From Saccharicrinis sp963675435 (GTDB taxonomy: Bacteria > Bacteroidota > Bacteroidia > Bacteroidales > Marinilabiliaceae): a stretch of 64,000 nucleotides of DNA. Positions 18,892 through 27,886 of the stretch are shown piece after piece (position 1 is the first letter of the stretch; each line of letters starts with the position of its first letter). Position numbers and translations under genes: made by a program. Under the pieces are notes generated by a model, which ran no database searches, had not been told where the DNA came from, and saw nothing but the letters and a program-made list of their open reading frames with translations. The DNA lies in assembly GCA_963675435.1 (NCBI GenBank), contig OY776216.1:2232001-2296000 (forward strand), read 5' to 3'.

Positions 18892-18919
18892 AACATATTT
18901 GACATGGATACACTAGTTT

Positions 18920-19312
18920 TTAAATCACATTAAGTCCTCCTTCAATTTTATCAATAATATACTCAAATCCATTTAGGTTTGGATTAGAGTCTAGTTCTTT
19001 TTGAATAAGCTCTAATCCATCATCAATATGAAGCTTTACGTACTTAGGTAAGTCCTTATCTGTTTTGTATAAATTATAGTGAGTAGATAGTAAAGCAATA
19101 TAAAACGAGTAATTATCTCCGAATAACACACCTCTACTATATTCCTTTCCACCAGAATCTTTAAGGTCTTCTAAATTAAGCTTCCTTTCTTTAGATAAGG
19201 AATAAGTAAATGCGATGCGGGCAATTATATTCTCTGTTCCTAAGCTTAACTTCCTGGTTAAATTAGCTACAACCTCACGGTTTTCTTTTGATGTTTTTAT
19301 ATTAGCAAACAT
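18920..19312 (-). CDS. dndE: DndE, DNA phosphorothioation subunit
   Basis: The 130-residue basic protein matches DndE: KLSLGTENIIARIAFTYSL, then KDSGGKEYSRGVLFGD and a final LHIDDGLELI block. DndE binds nicked double-stranded DNA and works with DndC and DndD in sulfur insertion. It overlaps the end of dndD by 11 bases. The gene converges tail-to-tail with the nuclease-NACHT gene across a 28-base gap. Confidence 0.85.
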   Translation of the reverse strand: MFANIKTSKENREVVANLTRKLSLGTENIIARIAFTYSLSKERKLNLEDLKDSGGKEYSRGVLFGDNYSFYIALLSTHYNLYKTDKDLPKYVKLHIDDGLELIQKELDSNPNLNGFEYIIDKIEGGLNVI

Positions 19313-21386
19313 TACTTCTTTCCAATTTTAACTCGTTAAATAATTCATCTGGGTTAACAGGTTCAATACGAGACCTATTATCATGATTCTTTATTCTATA
19401 CACCTTATCAACTCTTACTTTAAGCATCTCGTATTCTTCTTCGGTAAGTTCCTTTTCAAGGAGTGGGAAAAGAATTACTTGTTTTGATACTGTAGGGTAG
19501 AAATAGGTAATAATATTATTTGAGTGATTTTTATCAAACTTTTGTAACGGGCTATCAATAAAGACAGGGAACTCTATTCCTGATTCTTCAACAAGAGCCT
19601 TTAGAACAGCTGTGGCATATAACTGTTGTTCACCTTTTGAAAGGCTTTCTTTGTTAATGTAATTACCATCTTCATTTATTAGTAAAATATCGATAATTTC
19701 ATCATTAATAACGACTTCGCAATCCTTAACAAAGTTATTCTTGTGCATTAATTTGTATAAGGCATTCCTTATTCTCATTTCGAATAACCCAACCTTTTCC
19801 TTTTTGAACTTAATGATGAACTCATTTAGTTCATTTATTAGGCGTTGAGTAGTTTCATCTTTCTTATCATCAATGTCATCAAGCTTAACCTTCTTTAGAA
19901 GTTCAGATAAAACCTTTTGCTTATTTGTTAATTCAGATTTATACTCTCCGTTTTCTTCTGCCAGAGCAAGAATCCTTGTTTCAGTGTTGTTTATTCCTTC
20001 CAGAATCAAACCTCGTTCTTTTTTGTATTTCTGAGTGACTAAATCAGAATCTTTGGATTCAGATTGCTGAATCTTTCGAACAACTCGCGATAAACTATTC
20101 CTGTTATTTTTTTCTTCTTGAACAATACTTTCAAATTGAATTTTATACGCACTTCTTAAATTGTCATATATTGCCTTAAATGCATTTGCTTGTTGACTTT
20201 CCAAGTCTAACAAGATTGAAGAATCTGAATTATCTAGTTTTTGCTTATTCTTTAAAAACTCCTCTTCTAGTATTGTAATAAATTCATTTCTCGTGTTCTC
20301 ATCTTTTATCTCTGAAGTAATTCTAGATTTTAACGCACTTTGAACGTTGTTGATTTGAGAATTGATTAATTCGTCATTCTTATTCTGACTATTTGTTTCC
20401 TTTTCTAATTGAAGAATTGTTTGATGCAATTTGTTTCCTGCAATTGCAAAAGGAGCTAATTCCAATAGTTCTTTCAGTTTAGCTTTAATTTCTTGCCCCT
20501 CTTTTTGTAATATATCCCTATCACTTTTTAGTTTTTTAAGTTCTTCCAAGGTTATATTATTACCTTCTCGAATTAACTTTTCTTGAATCTGGTCACTCTT
20601 AGATCGTTTCTCAGTCAAATCTTCCTGTAAGCCCTCAATCTCTTTTCTATTGTAGGAGATTAGATTTTCCAGCTTATCAATTTCCGCTTGTAGCTGTTTA
20701 ATCTTTTCTTTATCCTTAATATCTGCAGATTTTCGCTTCATTTTCGAGCGAACATTTTCTAGGTTGTATTTTAAAGTTTCATACTTCTTAATACCTAGAA
20801 TATCAGAAAAGGCAATACTAAGCTGCTTTTTTTCTGGTATGGTTTTAATTTCTGCCAGATTAACGATTTTTTCAGCATCAAAGAAGAAGAATTTGGCTAT
20901 TTCTCTAGGAAGTATGAAATCGTTTATGAAAATATCTGCTCCTACTTGGTTGGCTAACTCATTTACGAATCCATCAATAAGGACAGTTGTCTCTTCACTT
21001 TCATCATTAATAAAATATTCTCTCTTAATAGTGATGTTTGAACAAGGAACTGACGGGATATAAATGTCTGTAAGTTTTACTTCGACATAAAAGCTAGTTC
21101 TACCATTACTTTCTTCAGCTAATGTGTATTTGTTCATTAAAGCTTTGGCATACTCTTTATAGCCACCGACCTCGTATATTTGCTTTTTGTATGTTTCTTC
21201 AACTTCGGCAATCATTCTGCCGTACATCACCCAAGATAAAGCAGTAAGAAAACTTGTTTTCCCGAAGCCATTATGTCCAGCAATTATTGAAATATTAGCA
21301 TCTTCGTTGGAAGTATCTCCAAAAGAAATAGAATGTTCCCCTTGGTAAACTCTAAAGTCTTTTATTTTAACCTCTGCTATCCTCAT
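19302..21386 (-). CDS. dndD: DndD, SMC-like ATPase of DNA phosphorothioation
   Basis: The 694-residue protein has an ABC/SMC ATPase head split by long coiled coil. Walker A is GHNGFGKT at residues 37-44. The coiled coil runs from about 200 to 510, rich in Lys, Glu and Leu. The signature LSKGEQQLYATAV and Walker B EFPVFIDSPL follow near 600. DndD supplies ATPase and nicking activity for sulfur incorporation. It overlaps dndC by 20 bases and dndE by 11, forming a tight operon. Length is normal. Confidence 0.92.
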   Translation of the reverse strand: MRIAEVKIKDFRVYQGEHSISFGDTSNEDANISIIAGHNGFGKTSFLTALSWVMYGRMIAEVEETYKKQIYEVGGYKEYAKALMNKYTLAEESNGRTSFYVEVKLTDIYIPSVPCSNITIKREYFINDESEETTVLIDGFVNELANQVGADIFINDFILPREIAKFFFFDAEKIVNLAEIKTIPEKKQLSIAFSDILGIKKYETLKYNLENVRSKMKRKSADIKDKEKIKQLQAEIDKLENLISYNRKEIEGLQEDLTEKRSKSDQIQEKLIREGNNITLEELKKLKSDRDILQKEGQEIKAKLKELLELAPFAIAGNKLHQTILQLEKETNSQNKNDELINSQINNVQSALKSRITSEIKDENTRNEFITILEEEFLKNKQKLDNSDSSILLDLESQQANAFKAIYDNLRSAYKIQFESIVQEEKNNRNSLSRVVRKIQQSESKDSDLVTQKYKKERGLILEGINNTETRILALAEENGEYKSELTNKQKVLSELLKKVKLDDIDDKKDETTQRLINELNEFIIKFKKEKVGLFEMRIRNALYKLMHKNNFVKDCEVVINDEIIDILLINEDGNYINKESLSKGEQQLYATAVLKALVEESGIEFPVFIDSPLQKFDKNHSNNIITYFYPTVSKQVILFPLLEKELTEEEYEMLKVRVDKVYRIKNHDNRSRIEPVNPDELFNELKLERSNVC

Positions 21387-22740
21387 TTTCTTTCTCTTTT
21401 GCGATTACAAATTTTTCGATTGTATTCTCAATATCATTGTGAATACCATATTTAGACAGCATTAGTGTTTTGCTACTTTGAATAGAAACAAGGTTTTCTA
21501 TAAGCTTGATGTCATCTTGGTTTTCTTTGCAGACATCTTGCATCACTTTGTCTTCTAGTTTTTTAGAATCTAGTTGTCTTTCAACCATTATGTCTCGACC
21601 ATAAACCTTCGCAAAAATCTCCCCAACTTTAAAATCGAAAATCCCGTCTCTATACCATATTACTTGAATTGCTATTAACTCTTGATTAGTAATTAATTCA
21701 AGTTTGTTCTCCTTGCTCTGTAAATCTCGTTGAACCTCCAAAAGTTCTCGCAAAGCTTTAGCTCTATATTGAGGTAAGTAATTACCTTGGTGATGCCCTT
21801 CTTCTGTAACAGCTAATTGTCCGTTTCTTCTATATTTTGACCTATTCTCGCTTTTATTTCTATTTTCAACTAGACTCTTTCTATAATTATATAATGGAGA
21901 TAACCAATCCTCTCCATTACTAATCAATGCAGACATTGACTTATCATCTTTAACTACAGTACAAGTCCAACAACCAAATCGACTTTGACCACATGTCTTA
22001 TGATTATCGTCTGTTACGACTGTAGGGCACTCATAATCATCAGCACTAGCATTAAGGTAGATATTGAATAGTACCTTATTATCAAAACCCCAAGGGGACG
22101 GTATAGTATTAATAGCATACCAAACTTCTTCCAACATTAACTCCTTGATTGGACTATAAACAAAGGTGTTATTGTGTAATGGATGTTTAGTTAGTCTTTT
22201 ACCTTTAATCTCATGTTTTTGGATTGACTTAGCTCTTGTAGCACTTTCACCAAGTCTAGCTCCAATCAAGATTATTGCTTCTCCATTTTCATCTAGTTGT
22301 TCTGTAATAAAATCAGAAGTTGGTTTTATTTTTAATTTCTCTGTACACCACCTGAAAGTATTGTTTGGAACTGGATATCCTTTTCCTAGCACATTCACCC
22401 AAAACGAGTTCTCTAACTTAGGAATAGTCTTCTTTACGAAAATTGGAAGCCCTTGGTCTCTTGCAGCTTCTTCAATTTTAGCTAAAACATTATTAACGTA
22501 AAATTCAATAATTGGATTTTCAACCATTGTATCATTACAGATAACATATACAGGTCTTTTCAGTTGAAATGGAATATCTGATTCATTCTTAAGCTTTTGC
22601 AATGCAAGCCAAACAAATGTTAATAGTACCGTTGAATCTTTACCACCACTAAATCCTATTATCCAAGGTCTATTGCTCGTGTCTGCATAAGCATACTGGT
22701 CAACTAACTCATTTATTATATCTTCAAATCGTTGATTCAT
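21367..22740 (-). CDS. dndC: DndC, PAPS-reductase-like ATP pyrophosphatase with Fe-S cluster
   Basis: The 457-residue protein has the PP-loop SGGKDS at residues 31-36, the IIGARLGES motif near 158-165, and four cysteines (about 238, 250, 257 and 260) in the spacing expected for a [4Fe-4S] cluster. DndC activates DNA for sulfur transfer from a cysteine desulfurase. No dndA desulfurase is in the window, so a chromosomal IscS/SufS must supply sulfur, as known for other systems. It is two bases from the HTH gene upstream. Confidence 0.93.
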   Translation of the reverse strand: MNQRFEDIINELVDQYAYADTSNRPWIIGFSGGKDSTVLLTFVWLALQKLKNESDIPFQLKRPVYVICNDTMVENPIIEFYVNNVLAKIEEAARDQGLPIFVKKTIPKLENSFWVNVLGKGYPVPNNTFRWCTEKLKIKPTSDFITEQLDENGEAIILIGARLGESATRAKSIQKHEIKGKRLTKHPLHNNTFVYSPIKELMLEEVWYAINTIPSPWGFDNKVLFNIYLNASADDYECPTVVTDDNHKTCGQSRFGCWTCTVVKDDKSMSALISNGEDWLSPLYNYRKSLVENRNKSENRSKYRRNGQLAVTEEGHHQGNYLPQYRAKALRELLEVQRDLQSKENKLELITNQELIAIQVIWYRDGIFDFKVGEIFAKVYGRDIMVERQLDSKKLEDKVMQDVCKENQDDIKLIENLVSIQSSKTLMLSKYGIHNDIENTIEKFVIAKEKENEDSRG

Positions 22741-22742
22741 GA

Positions 22743-22970
22743 TTATATATTGTTATTTTCTTTTATTTTGGTTGGAACAAATAACTCTCTAATGTCAATA
22801 TTTAGCAATTCTGCTATTTGGTGAAATGTTTCAACAGGAGGTTGCATGTCATTAGTGCACCATCTGGAAACCGTTGATTTGTCTTTACCGAGTTGTTCAG
22901 CCAACCACTTTGCCGATTTATCGTTCTCAGCAAGTACTGACTTGATTCTATTGAACTTCTGTTTAGACAT
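22743..22970 (-). CDS. XRE-family HTH regulator of dndCDE
   Basis: This 75-residue single-domain HTH protein has SAKWLAEQLGKDKSTVSRWCTN as helices 2-3 and FHQIAELLNIDIRELF as the closing helices. It is the first gene of the minus-strand operon, two bases before dndC. Its expected role is control of the modification genes. It lacks a dimerisation tail. A TAnnTTTG element lies upstream at 23014-23021. Confidence 0.85.
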   Translation of the reverse strand: MSKQKFNRIKSVLAENDKSAKWLAEQLGKDKSTVSRWCTNDMQPPVETFHQIAELLNIDIRELFVPTKIKENNNI

Positions 22971-23013
22971 CTATATTTATTTTCTTTTGTTGCCTATTAA
23001 TTTTCGTATTGTG

Positions 23014-23021
23014 CAAATATA
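23014..23021 (-). promoter_or_regulatory. Bacteroidota -7 element (TATATTTG) for the HTH-dndCDE operon
   Basis: On the minus strand the bases read TATATTTG, matching the TAnnTTTG consensus of the Bacteroidota primary sigma factor, about 45 bases before the HTH start codon. A TTG-type -33 box at the ideal distance is not obvious. Confidence 0.5.
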
Positions 23022-23060
23022 ATTGTATTTCAACTACAAAAGAATTGATTTTGAGGTAAG

Positions 23061-23089
23061 TTGTTAACAATTGTATCTTAATAACTTTG
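23061..23089 (+). promoter_or_regulatory. Bacteroidota promoter (TTG...TAACTTTG) driving the virus-like gene block
   Basis: TTG at 23061-23063 and TAACTTTG at 23082-23089 are 18 bases apart, matching the TTG-N19-TAnnTTTG consensus. Transcription would start near 23095, about 90 bases before the first structural-type gene. Between them several AACCAA repeats (about 23116-23160) may be regulator contacts or leader signals. It is the only clear plus-strand promoter ahead of the 24-kb gene run. Confidence 0.6.
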
Positions 23090-23183
23090 GTGTGATACTA
23101 ATTCTACAAAATAATAACCAATTCTAGCCAATTTTGGTTTATAACAACCAAATACAACCAACTCTCCACCATAAGCCTACTAT

Positions 23184-25709
23184 ATGTTTGTTTCCATTAT
23201 GGAAGCAAGCACAAAGAAAATATTAGGCACATTAGCAGCTGTAGCAGCCGTTGGCGGTGGTTTCTACCTGATTAAAAAAGGCAAAAAGCTTCTTGCCGGG
23301 GCAAAAATGAACTTTGCTCTTTTAGGATTCCGCATCCACAAGATGAACTTACAGGAAGTTCAGTTTGCTGTAAAGCTTCGTTGCTACAATCCCACAAAAG
23401 TACCCATCACTTTAGCCATTAACCAGGTAGTTGCAAATTACAAAGGTTCGGCAGTCGCTTATTCTACCCCCGATATTAGAGGACTTACCATTGGTGCAGG
23501 CAAAACGCAAGAGCCTGAAATCGTTTTTCAAGTGCCATACCTGAACCTTATGGGTAAAGGTCTTACTCTTTCCGTGCTTTACAATACCGAACAGCTTAAA
23601 GCTGACATGACTTTCACCATGACCATCAGCGTTAATGGCGAAACTCTTACTACCACGCAATCATTATCAGAGGAACAAAATATGAACGGATTAGCATTGG
23701 GCGAATTGGGCATTGTATCCGGCCCACGAAACACCCAAAACGGTAAACGTTTCAACCACCTTATAAAAAAGGCAAACGGACAGGACACATTTATAAAAAA
23801 CGGTAACGTCATTGAAACTGTTGAAAGTTGTATTGATATTATCAGTACGCATTTTCGGGAAGTCGAGGAACTGGCAAGTAACCTTCAAGCTGGTTCACTT
23901 AAAGAGACTTGCCGAAATATCTTCAACTTTTCGTACAACTATTTGCAGTACCATAAAGACGATGACGGAACGGAACAGCTCCGCACTCCTTCACGTTCCT
24001 GGTTAGACGGACAAATCAAGTTCAAACAAAAAGGCAAATCTGATGCAGGGATTGACTGCGATGATTATAGCATTTTTGTGGGTTCGCTTTTAAAGTGTTT
24101 GGGTATTCCGTTTAAGCTCCGCATTACCAAGTATGATGGTAAAAAGAACTTTCAGCATATTTATGTGATTGTTCCTGCCATTGGTGATTCCGAAGATGAA
24201 ATCGTTATTGACCCTGTACTCTCAAAATTTGATTACCAAAAGCCATACAGTTTTGAACGGTCTGATTTTGATATGTCTCCTTTGCAATTGGCAGGACTTA
24301 GAGGTATTGACGGCTTAACAGGCACAAGTGCTTTAGGATTACCCATATCAGTATTGTCAGGAATTGATTTAGCTGGTGGTGTTCAGGCACAAGCCAATCA
24401 TGAAGACCTTATTGCCATTGTTTCAGGTGTTGACTTTGACGATGCTATAAACGGTTTAGGTGATGCAGAAGATGCCACCTACAATTACTTAGTCCGTACC
24501 CGGAATTATCTTTTAAAGAATCGGGATAACAAGGACAAAATGGCTCACGTCCAAAATCCTGACCAATTCATTTCCATGTTAGAACAGGCTATCAAGTTTT
24601 GGAATACTCCACAGCGAGATAAAGTTCTTGAGAAATTAGCTCAAATTGAAAATCAGTTATCTGCTAAAGGGTTAATAAAATTTGATTCGGATGCTATTGA
24701 TGGTTTATCAGAATTGGATGATTACGATGAAGAAATAGATGGGATTGAAGGTCTAAGAGGTCTTGGTGGTTTCTTTAAATCATTGAAAAGAATTGGGAAA
24801 AAGATTGGGAAAGGTGTAAAAAAAGCTGCCAAGAAAGTCGGAAAGGTGGCTAAAAAAGTAGTTAAAGCCATTATCCGCTTTAATCCCTTATCAATTGCTA
24901 TCCGAAATGGTTTATTGGCAGCTCTTCGCTTAAACATGTTTGGTATCGCTAAAAAACTACAATATGCATATTTGCCAGATAACCTTGCCAGCAAATACAA
25001 AATTGACTCAACAAAACTTGCCAAACTCAAAAAAACTCACCGCAAAGTCAAGAAACTATTTACAGGTTTACAAGGGAGAGAAAAGAACCTTAGAAAAGCT
25101 ATCCTGAAAGGTGCAAAACAAAAGAGTTCTGACTTCTCCCTAAAAGGAATTGACGGTTTACTTGCTGATTTGAAAGGCTTGGAAGCCATTGGTGAGTTGG
25201 CAGAAATGGGCAATATGGGTGCAGTAGCCACAGCAGCCTCAGTAACCGCAGCAAGTGGTGTGTTGGCAAAAATCGGAAGCTGGTTAAAGCCTATCAAAAA
25301 CATCTTTACCAAGGTTAAGGATAAATTCAAAAAAGCAGCTCCTGCAACAGAAGCGGTATCGCAATTTACCAATCAGGCAGCACCTACAACCGAGGCTTAT
25401 GCTCCACCAACAAACAGCGTGATGCCTCCATCAAATAGCATAATGCCACAATCAGGCAGTTATACTCCCCAACCCATAATAAAATCGGGGAACTACACAC
25501 CGCAATCGACTACAACGAACCCTGCTGCATCAGGCAAAAAGAAACTGAGCAAAGGTGCAAAAGTCGGTATTGGCTTAGGTGTTGCAGCCCTTATTGGAAC
25601 AGGAGCTTATCTCATGTTCCGCAAAAATGACAGCACTCCGGCAAAGCGGAAATCATCTCCCAATAAAACAAGCAATAAAGAAGATTTAGGAAGCATCAAG
25701 CTTCAATAA
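23184..25709 (+). CDS. Large membrane-anchored protein with transglutaminase-like domain, candidate virion protein
   Basis: The 841-residue protein has four parts. The N-terminal 35 residues include a short membrane helix. A beta-rich domain follows (about 40-160). A transglutaminase-like domain (about 215-345) holds a plausible Cys292-His325-Asp343 triad in DCDDYSIF, FQHIYVIV and VIDPVL. A long tail carries a very basic stretch (KRIGKKIGKGVKKAAKK, about 535-560) and a last membrane helix (VGIGLGVAALIGTGAYLMF). The motif Leu/Ile-x-Gly-Leu-Gly recurs, e.g. INGLG and LRGLG. It could be a capsid-membrane or DNA-delivery protein, or a maturation protease. An ATG at 23199 is an alternative start. 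Confidence 0.7.
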   Translation: MFVSIMEASTKKILGTLAAVAAVGGGFYLIKKGKKLLAGAKMNFALLGFRIHKMNLQEVQFAVKLRCYNPTKVPITLAINQVVANYKGSAVAYSTPDIRGLTIGAGKTQEPEIVFQVPYLNLMGKGLTLSVLYNTEQLKADMTFTMTISVNGETLTTTQSLSEEQNMNGLALGELGIVSGPRNTQNGKRFNHLIKKANGQDTFIKNGNVIETVESCIDIISTHFREVEELASNLQAGSLKETCRNIFNFSYNYLQYHKDDDGTEQLRTPSRSWLDGQIKFKQKGKSDAGIDCDDYSIFVGSLLKCLGIPFKLRITKYDGKKNFQHIYVIVPAIGDSEDEIVIDPVLSKFDYQKPYSFERSDFDMSPLQLAGLRGIDGLTGTSALGLPISVLSGIDLAGGVQAQANHEDLIAIVSGVDFDDAINGLGDAEDATYNYLVRTRNYLLKNRDNKDKMAHVQNPDQFISMLEQAIKFWNTPQRDKVLEKLAQIENQLSAKGLIKFDSDAIDGLSELDDYDEEIDGIEGLRGLGGFFKSLKRIGKKIGKGVKKAAKKVGKVAKKVVKAIIRFNPLSIAIRNGLLAALRLNMFGIAKKLQYAYLPDNLASKYKIDSTKLAKLKKTHRKVKKLFTGLQGREKNLRKAILKGAKQKSSDFSLKGIDGLLADLKGLEAIGELAEMGNMGAVATAASVTAASGVLAKIGSWLKPIKNIFTKVKDKFKKAAPATEAVSQFTNQAAPTTEAYAPPTNSVMPPSNSIMPQSGSYTPQPIIKSGNYTPQSTTTNPAASGKKKLSKGAKVGIGLGVAALIGTGAYLMFRKNDSTPAKRKSSPNKTSNKEDLGSIKLQ

Positions 25710-25743
25710 ATAATTGTGAATCAATAATTAAAATTTAGAAAAC

Positions 25744-26406
25744 ATGGCAGTTAAAAAATCAACGTCAAGTACCCCAAGGAGAAGTTCAAGAGGTACAAAA
25801 ATTGACTTTATGAAAGCTACCAACAACATAGGCAAGCCCATTGCTGCCGTAGCAGGGTTTGCAGTTGGCAAGTACGCTTTAAAAAAGTTGGAAAAGAGCC
25901 AGACCGTTAGCGGTTTGTTGGGCAACGAAATGAAAACCTACATCGTTCCGGCAGCCGTTACTATGGGCGGTTTGGTTGGTACGCAGTTTACCAAAAACGA
26001 GTATGTAAAGCTGGGCTTGGTAGGTGCAGCAGGTGCAGGTGTTGAATCCATTATCAAGAAAGCCACAGGTAAAACCATCCTCCAAGGATTAGAGGGCATT
26101 ATCGGTGATGAAGATTACAGCGATATGGATGAAATGGACGGACTTCGTGCCTTAAACCCAATTACGCAAGCTCTCCCGGCAGCCGATATTGACATCGAGC
26201 GTGAAATTCAGGCTTCGGTATCAGGTGCAGCATCAGACTATTCGATGAGTGACGACCCAATTGGAAATGCAGCCAGCGATTATGCAATGAGCGATGAACC
26301 GATTGGCAGTTCAGACGATGACGATGAGCCAGTTGGCAAAATCCAAAACCTCGACCCCGATAGCATGGACTATGACATCTTTTCGGGCGATATGATGGCA
26401 TCCTGA
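25744..26406 (+). CDS. Glycine-rich membrane-associated protein, candidate minor virion protein
   Basis: I do not recognise the family. The 220-residue protein starts with a basic Ser/Thr-rich tail (KKSTSSTPRRSSRGTK), followed by two glycine/alanine hydrophobic segments (near 33-48 and 75-105) that could lie in a membrane, then LQGLEGIIGDE and a strongly acidic C-terminus with two near-identical YxMSDxPIG repeats. The basic head, glycine-rich core and acidic tail resemble small membrane proteins of internal-membrane phages. Confidence 0.6.
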   Translation: MAVKKSTSSTPRRSSRGTKIDFMKATNNIGKPIAAVAGFAVGKYALKKLEKSQTVSGLLGNEMKTYIVPAAVTMGGLVGTQFTKNEYVKLGLVGAAGAGVESIIKKATGKTILQGLEGIIGDEDYSDMDEMDGLRALNPITQALPAADIDIEREIQASVSGAASDYSMSDDPIGNAASDYAMSDEPIGSSDDDDEPVGKIQNLDPDSMDYDIFSGDMMAS

Positions 26407-26469
26407 TTCTCACTAAATAACATTTAATCAATTTAATAACAAGGCTATTAAGCCGCAAAACAAATTATC

Positions 26470-27312
26470 ATGGCAGAAATTAATGAGCAAAATGATTTGT
26501 ACCCTTCGATGGAAGAAATAGAGGGTTTAGAAGAAGCGATTCTTGAAAAAGAGGAAGATGCTTTAGAGAAAGAAGAAGACCAGGACGATGCGGTCGAAGG
26601 CATTGGCGATTTAGGTCGTTCACGCCGTAGAACAAGACGCAGAGGGCGAAGAAGTCGCAGAAAAACCAGCAGAAAACGTGCTGTACGTAGGTCATACAAT
26701 GCCGGAGCAAGAAGTACGGCTGTAAAAACAGGACTTACCAAAGACCTGACTTCAAAAGGTCAGTTTGAACTTCGCAGACAGCAGTTGCCACCGGAAGTGC
26801 AGAAAGCATTGAAGGATGCACGTATGCAAACCGTTGATACGGCAATCTACACCGTTAAGTCGATTAAGGATAAGTCCGACATTGATTTGATGGAGGCATC
26901 GGACGATAAAAAGGCTGGACGTACCAACCTGAACCGTGCGCAGTTGGATTCAGGAAAGTATTTCCTGTTAACTGATATTGTTTTGGAGTACGCTCACGGA
27001 GCATCGGAAGAAGACAATGACCCGGCAGATTTTGCATTCGGTCAGTTTGCTTTACCTCCGGCAATCCTGAACGGTACTTTCGAGATGACGTTAGGCACGA
27101 AGGTAATTGTACCTGAAATCTCATGTGCTGTATTCGATGATACCGATACCACAAAACGCAAATTCCAATACAAGCTTGCCAATCCAAAATGGTTAAAGCC
27201 ATCAATGGATATTACACCAAAGCTGAACATGCCGAAATCGGTATCAGGTGATAAGATTTACCACCCTGCCGTTAAGGTAACGCTATTGGGAACTATCACA
27301 GAGAAAGCATAA
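26470..27312 (+). CDS. Candidate major capsid-type protein with arginine-rich N-terminal arm
   Basis: The 280-residue protein has an acidic leader (1-45), an intensely basic arm (GRSRRRTRRRGRRSRRKTSR, about 55-75) and a beta-rich domain of about 180 residues ending VKVTLLGTITEKA. An Arg-rich arm that binds nucleic acid joined to a compact beta domain is the layout of many jelly-roll capsid proteins. The gene is followed directly by a strong terminator, as expected for a highly expressed structural gene. No HK97-type features are visible. I infer the capsid role from layout; the alternative is a DNA-condensing internal protein. Confidence 0.5.
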   Translation: MAEINEQNDLYPSMEEIEGLEEAILEKEEDALEKEEDQDDAVEGIGDLGRSRRRTRRRGRRSRRKTSRKRAVRRSYNAGARSTAVKTGLTKDLTSKGQFELRRQQLPPEVQKALKDARMQTVDTAIYTVKSIKDKSDIDLMEASDDKKAGRTNLNRAQLDSGKYFLLTDIVLEYAHGASEEDNDPADFAFGQFALPPAILNGTFEMTLGTKVIVPEISCAVFDDTDTTKRKFQYKLANPKWLKPSMDITPKLNMPKSVSGDKIYHPAVKVTLLGTITEKA

Positions 27313-27337
27313 GAGCTTGATATGTCATAATCGTTCG

Positions 27338-27372
27338 GGGGCGGTCAGCGGTTGTTAACCGCCCCTTTTTTC
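27338..27372 (+). terminator. Rho-independent terminator after the capsid-like gene
   Basis: GGGGCGGT (27338-27345) pairs with ACCGCCCC (27358-27365) around a 12-base loop, followed by seven T residues. It lies inside the gene run, 26 bases after the stop of the 280-residue gene, so it would make that gene's transcripts more abundant than those downstream. Confidence 0.85.
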
Positions 27373-27390
27373 TTCTAAATCATTTGAAAA

Positions 27391-27780
27391 ATGGAAGTAC
27401 AAGACAATAACATACGCAAATTACAGGTCGTGAAATTCGAGGTTAAAAAAGGTCAGACCTACGAGTTTAACGGCAATACCAAAACAGAACATGATCGTAT
27501 CAAAGGCATTTTCTTACGCCTATCCAACCAACAGGCATTACCCGGTGCCACACTTAGGGTTTGGATTGATGATACAGAGATAATCCCCGATGATACCGAA
27601 GTGGCATTACTTCACCACAACGATGATATGAGCATTAAGGACGTGGCTTTCCCTGTGGATGAAAAAGCCAAGAACAGCCCTGTGCGTGTCATTTACAAAG
27701 ACGACAGCGAGAACCTGGCTGTTAATGAAAGCTACAATGTACGTGTGTATCTGCTTGCCGAGGTAGAGAAAAAGAAATAA
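27391..27780 (+). CDS. Small beta-rich protein, candidate minor capsid protein
   Basis: The 129-residue protein alternates hydrophobic and polar residues throughout (LQVVKFEVKKGQTYEF, ATLRVWIDDTEI, YNVRVYLLAEVEKKK), so it should be an all-beta sandwich. There is no signal peptide or membrane helix. Its closing strand resembles those of the capsid-like and 259-residue proteins next to it. I cannot name the family. Confidence 0.6.
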   Translation: MEVQDNNIRKLQVVKFEVKKGQTYEFNGNTKTEHDRIKGIFLRLSNQQALPGATLRVWIDDTEIIPDDTEVALLHHNDDMSIKDVAFPVDEKAKNSPVRVIYKDDSENLAVNESYNVRVYLLAEVEKKK

Positions 27781-27798
27781 CCCTAAAATCTCCCGACA

Positions 27799-27882
27799 AT
27801 GAAACGAGCTATTCAAGAATATTTCACTAGAGCAATTGCTATTACAAGCGAGTTCCATGTGGCCATTAAAAATAAAAATTAA
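27799..27882 (+). CDS. Very small open frame (27 residues), doubtful
   Basis: ATG at 27799 opens a 27-codon frame, MKRAIQEYF..., ending TAA five bases before the next gene. It is helical and amphipathic in appearance. It fills the only gap between two structural-type genes, which argues for translation, but the length gives little statistical support. Confidence 0.3.
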   Translation: MKRAIQEYFTRAIAITSEFHVAIKNKN

Positions 27883-27886
27883 TCAC

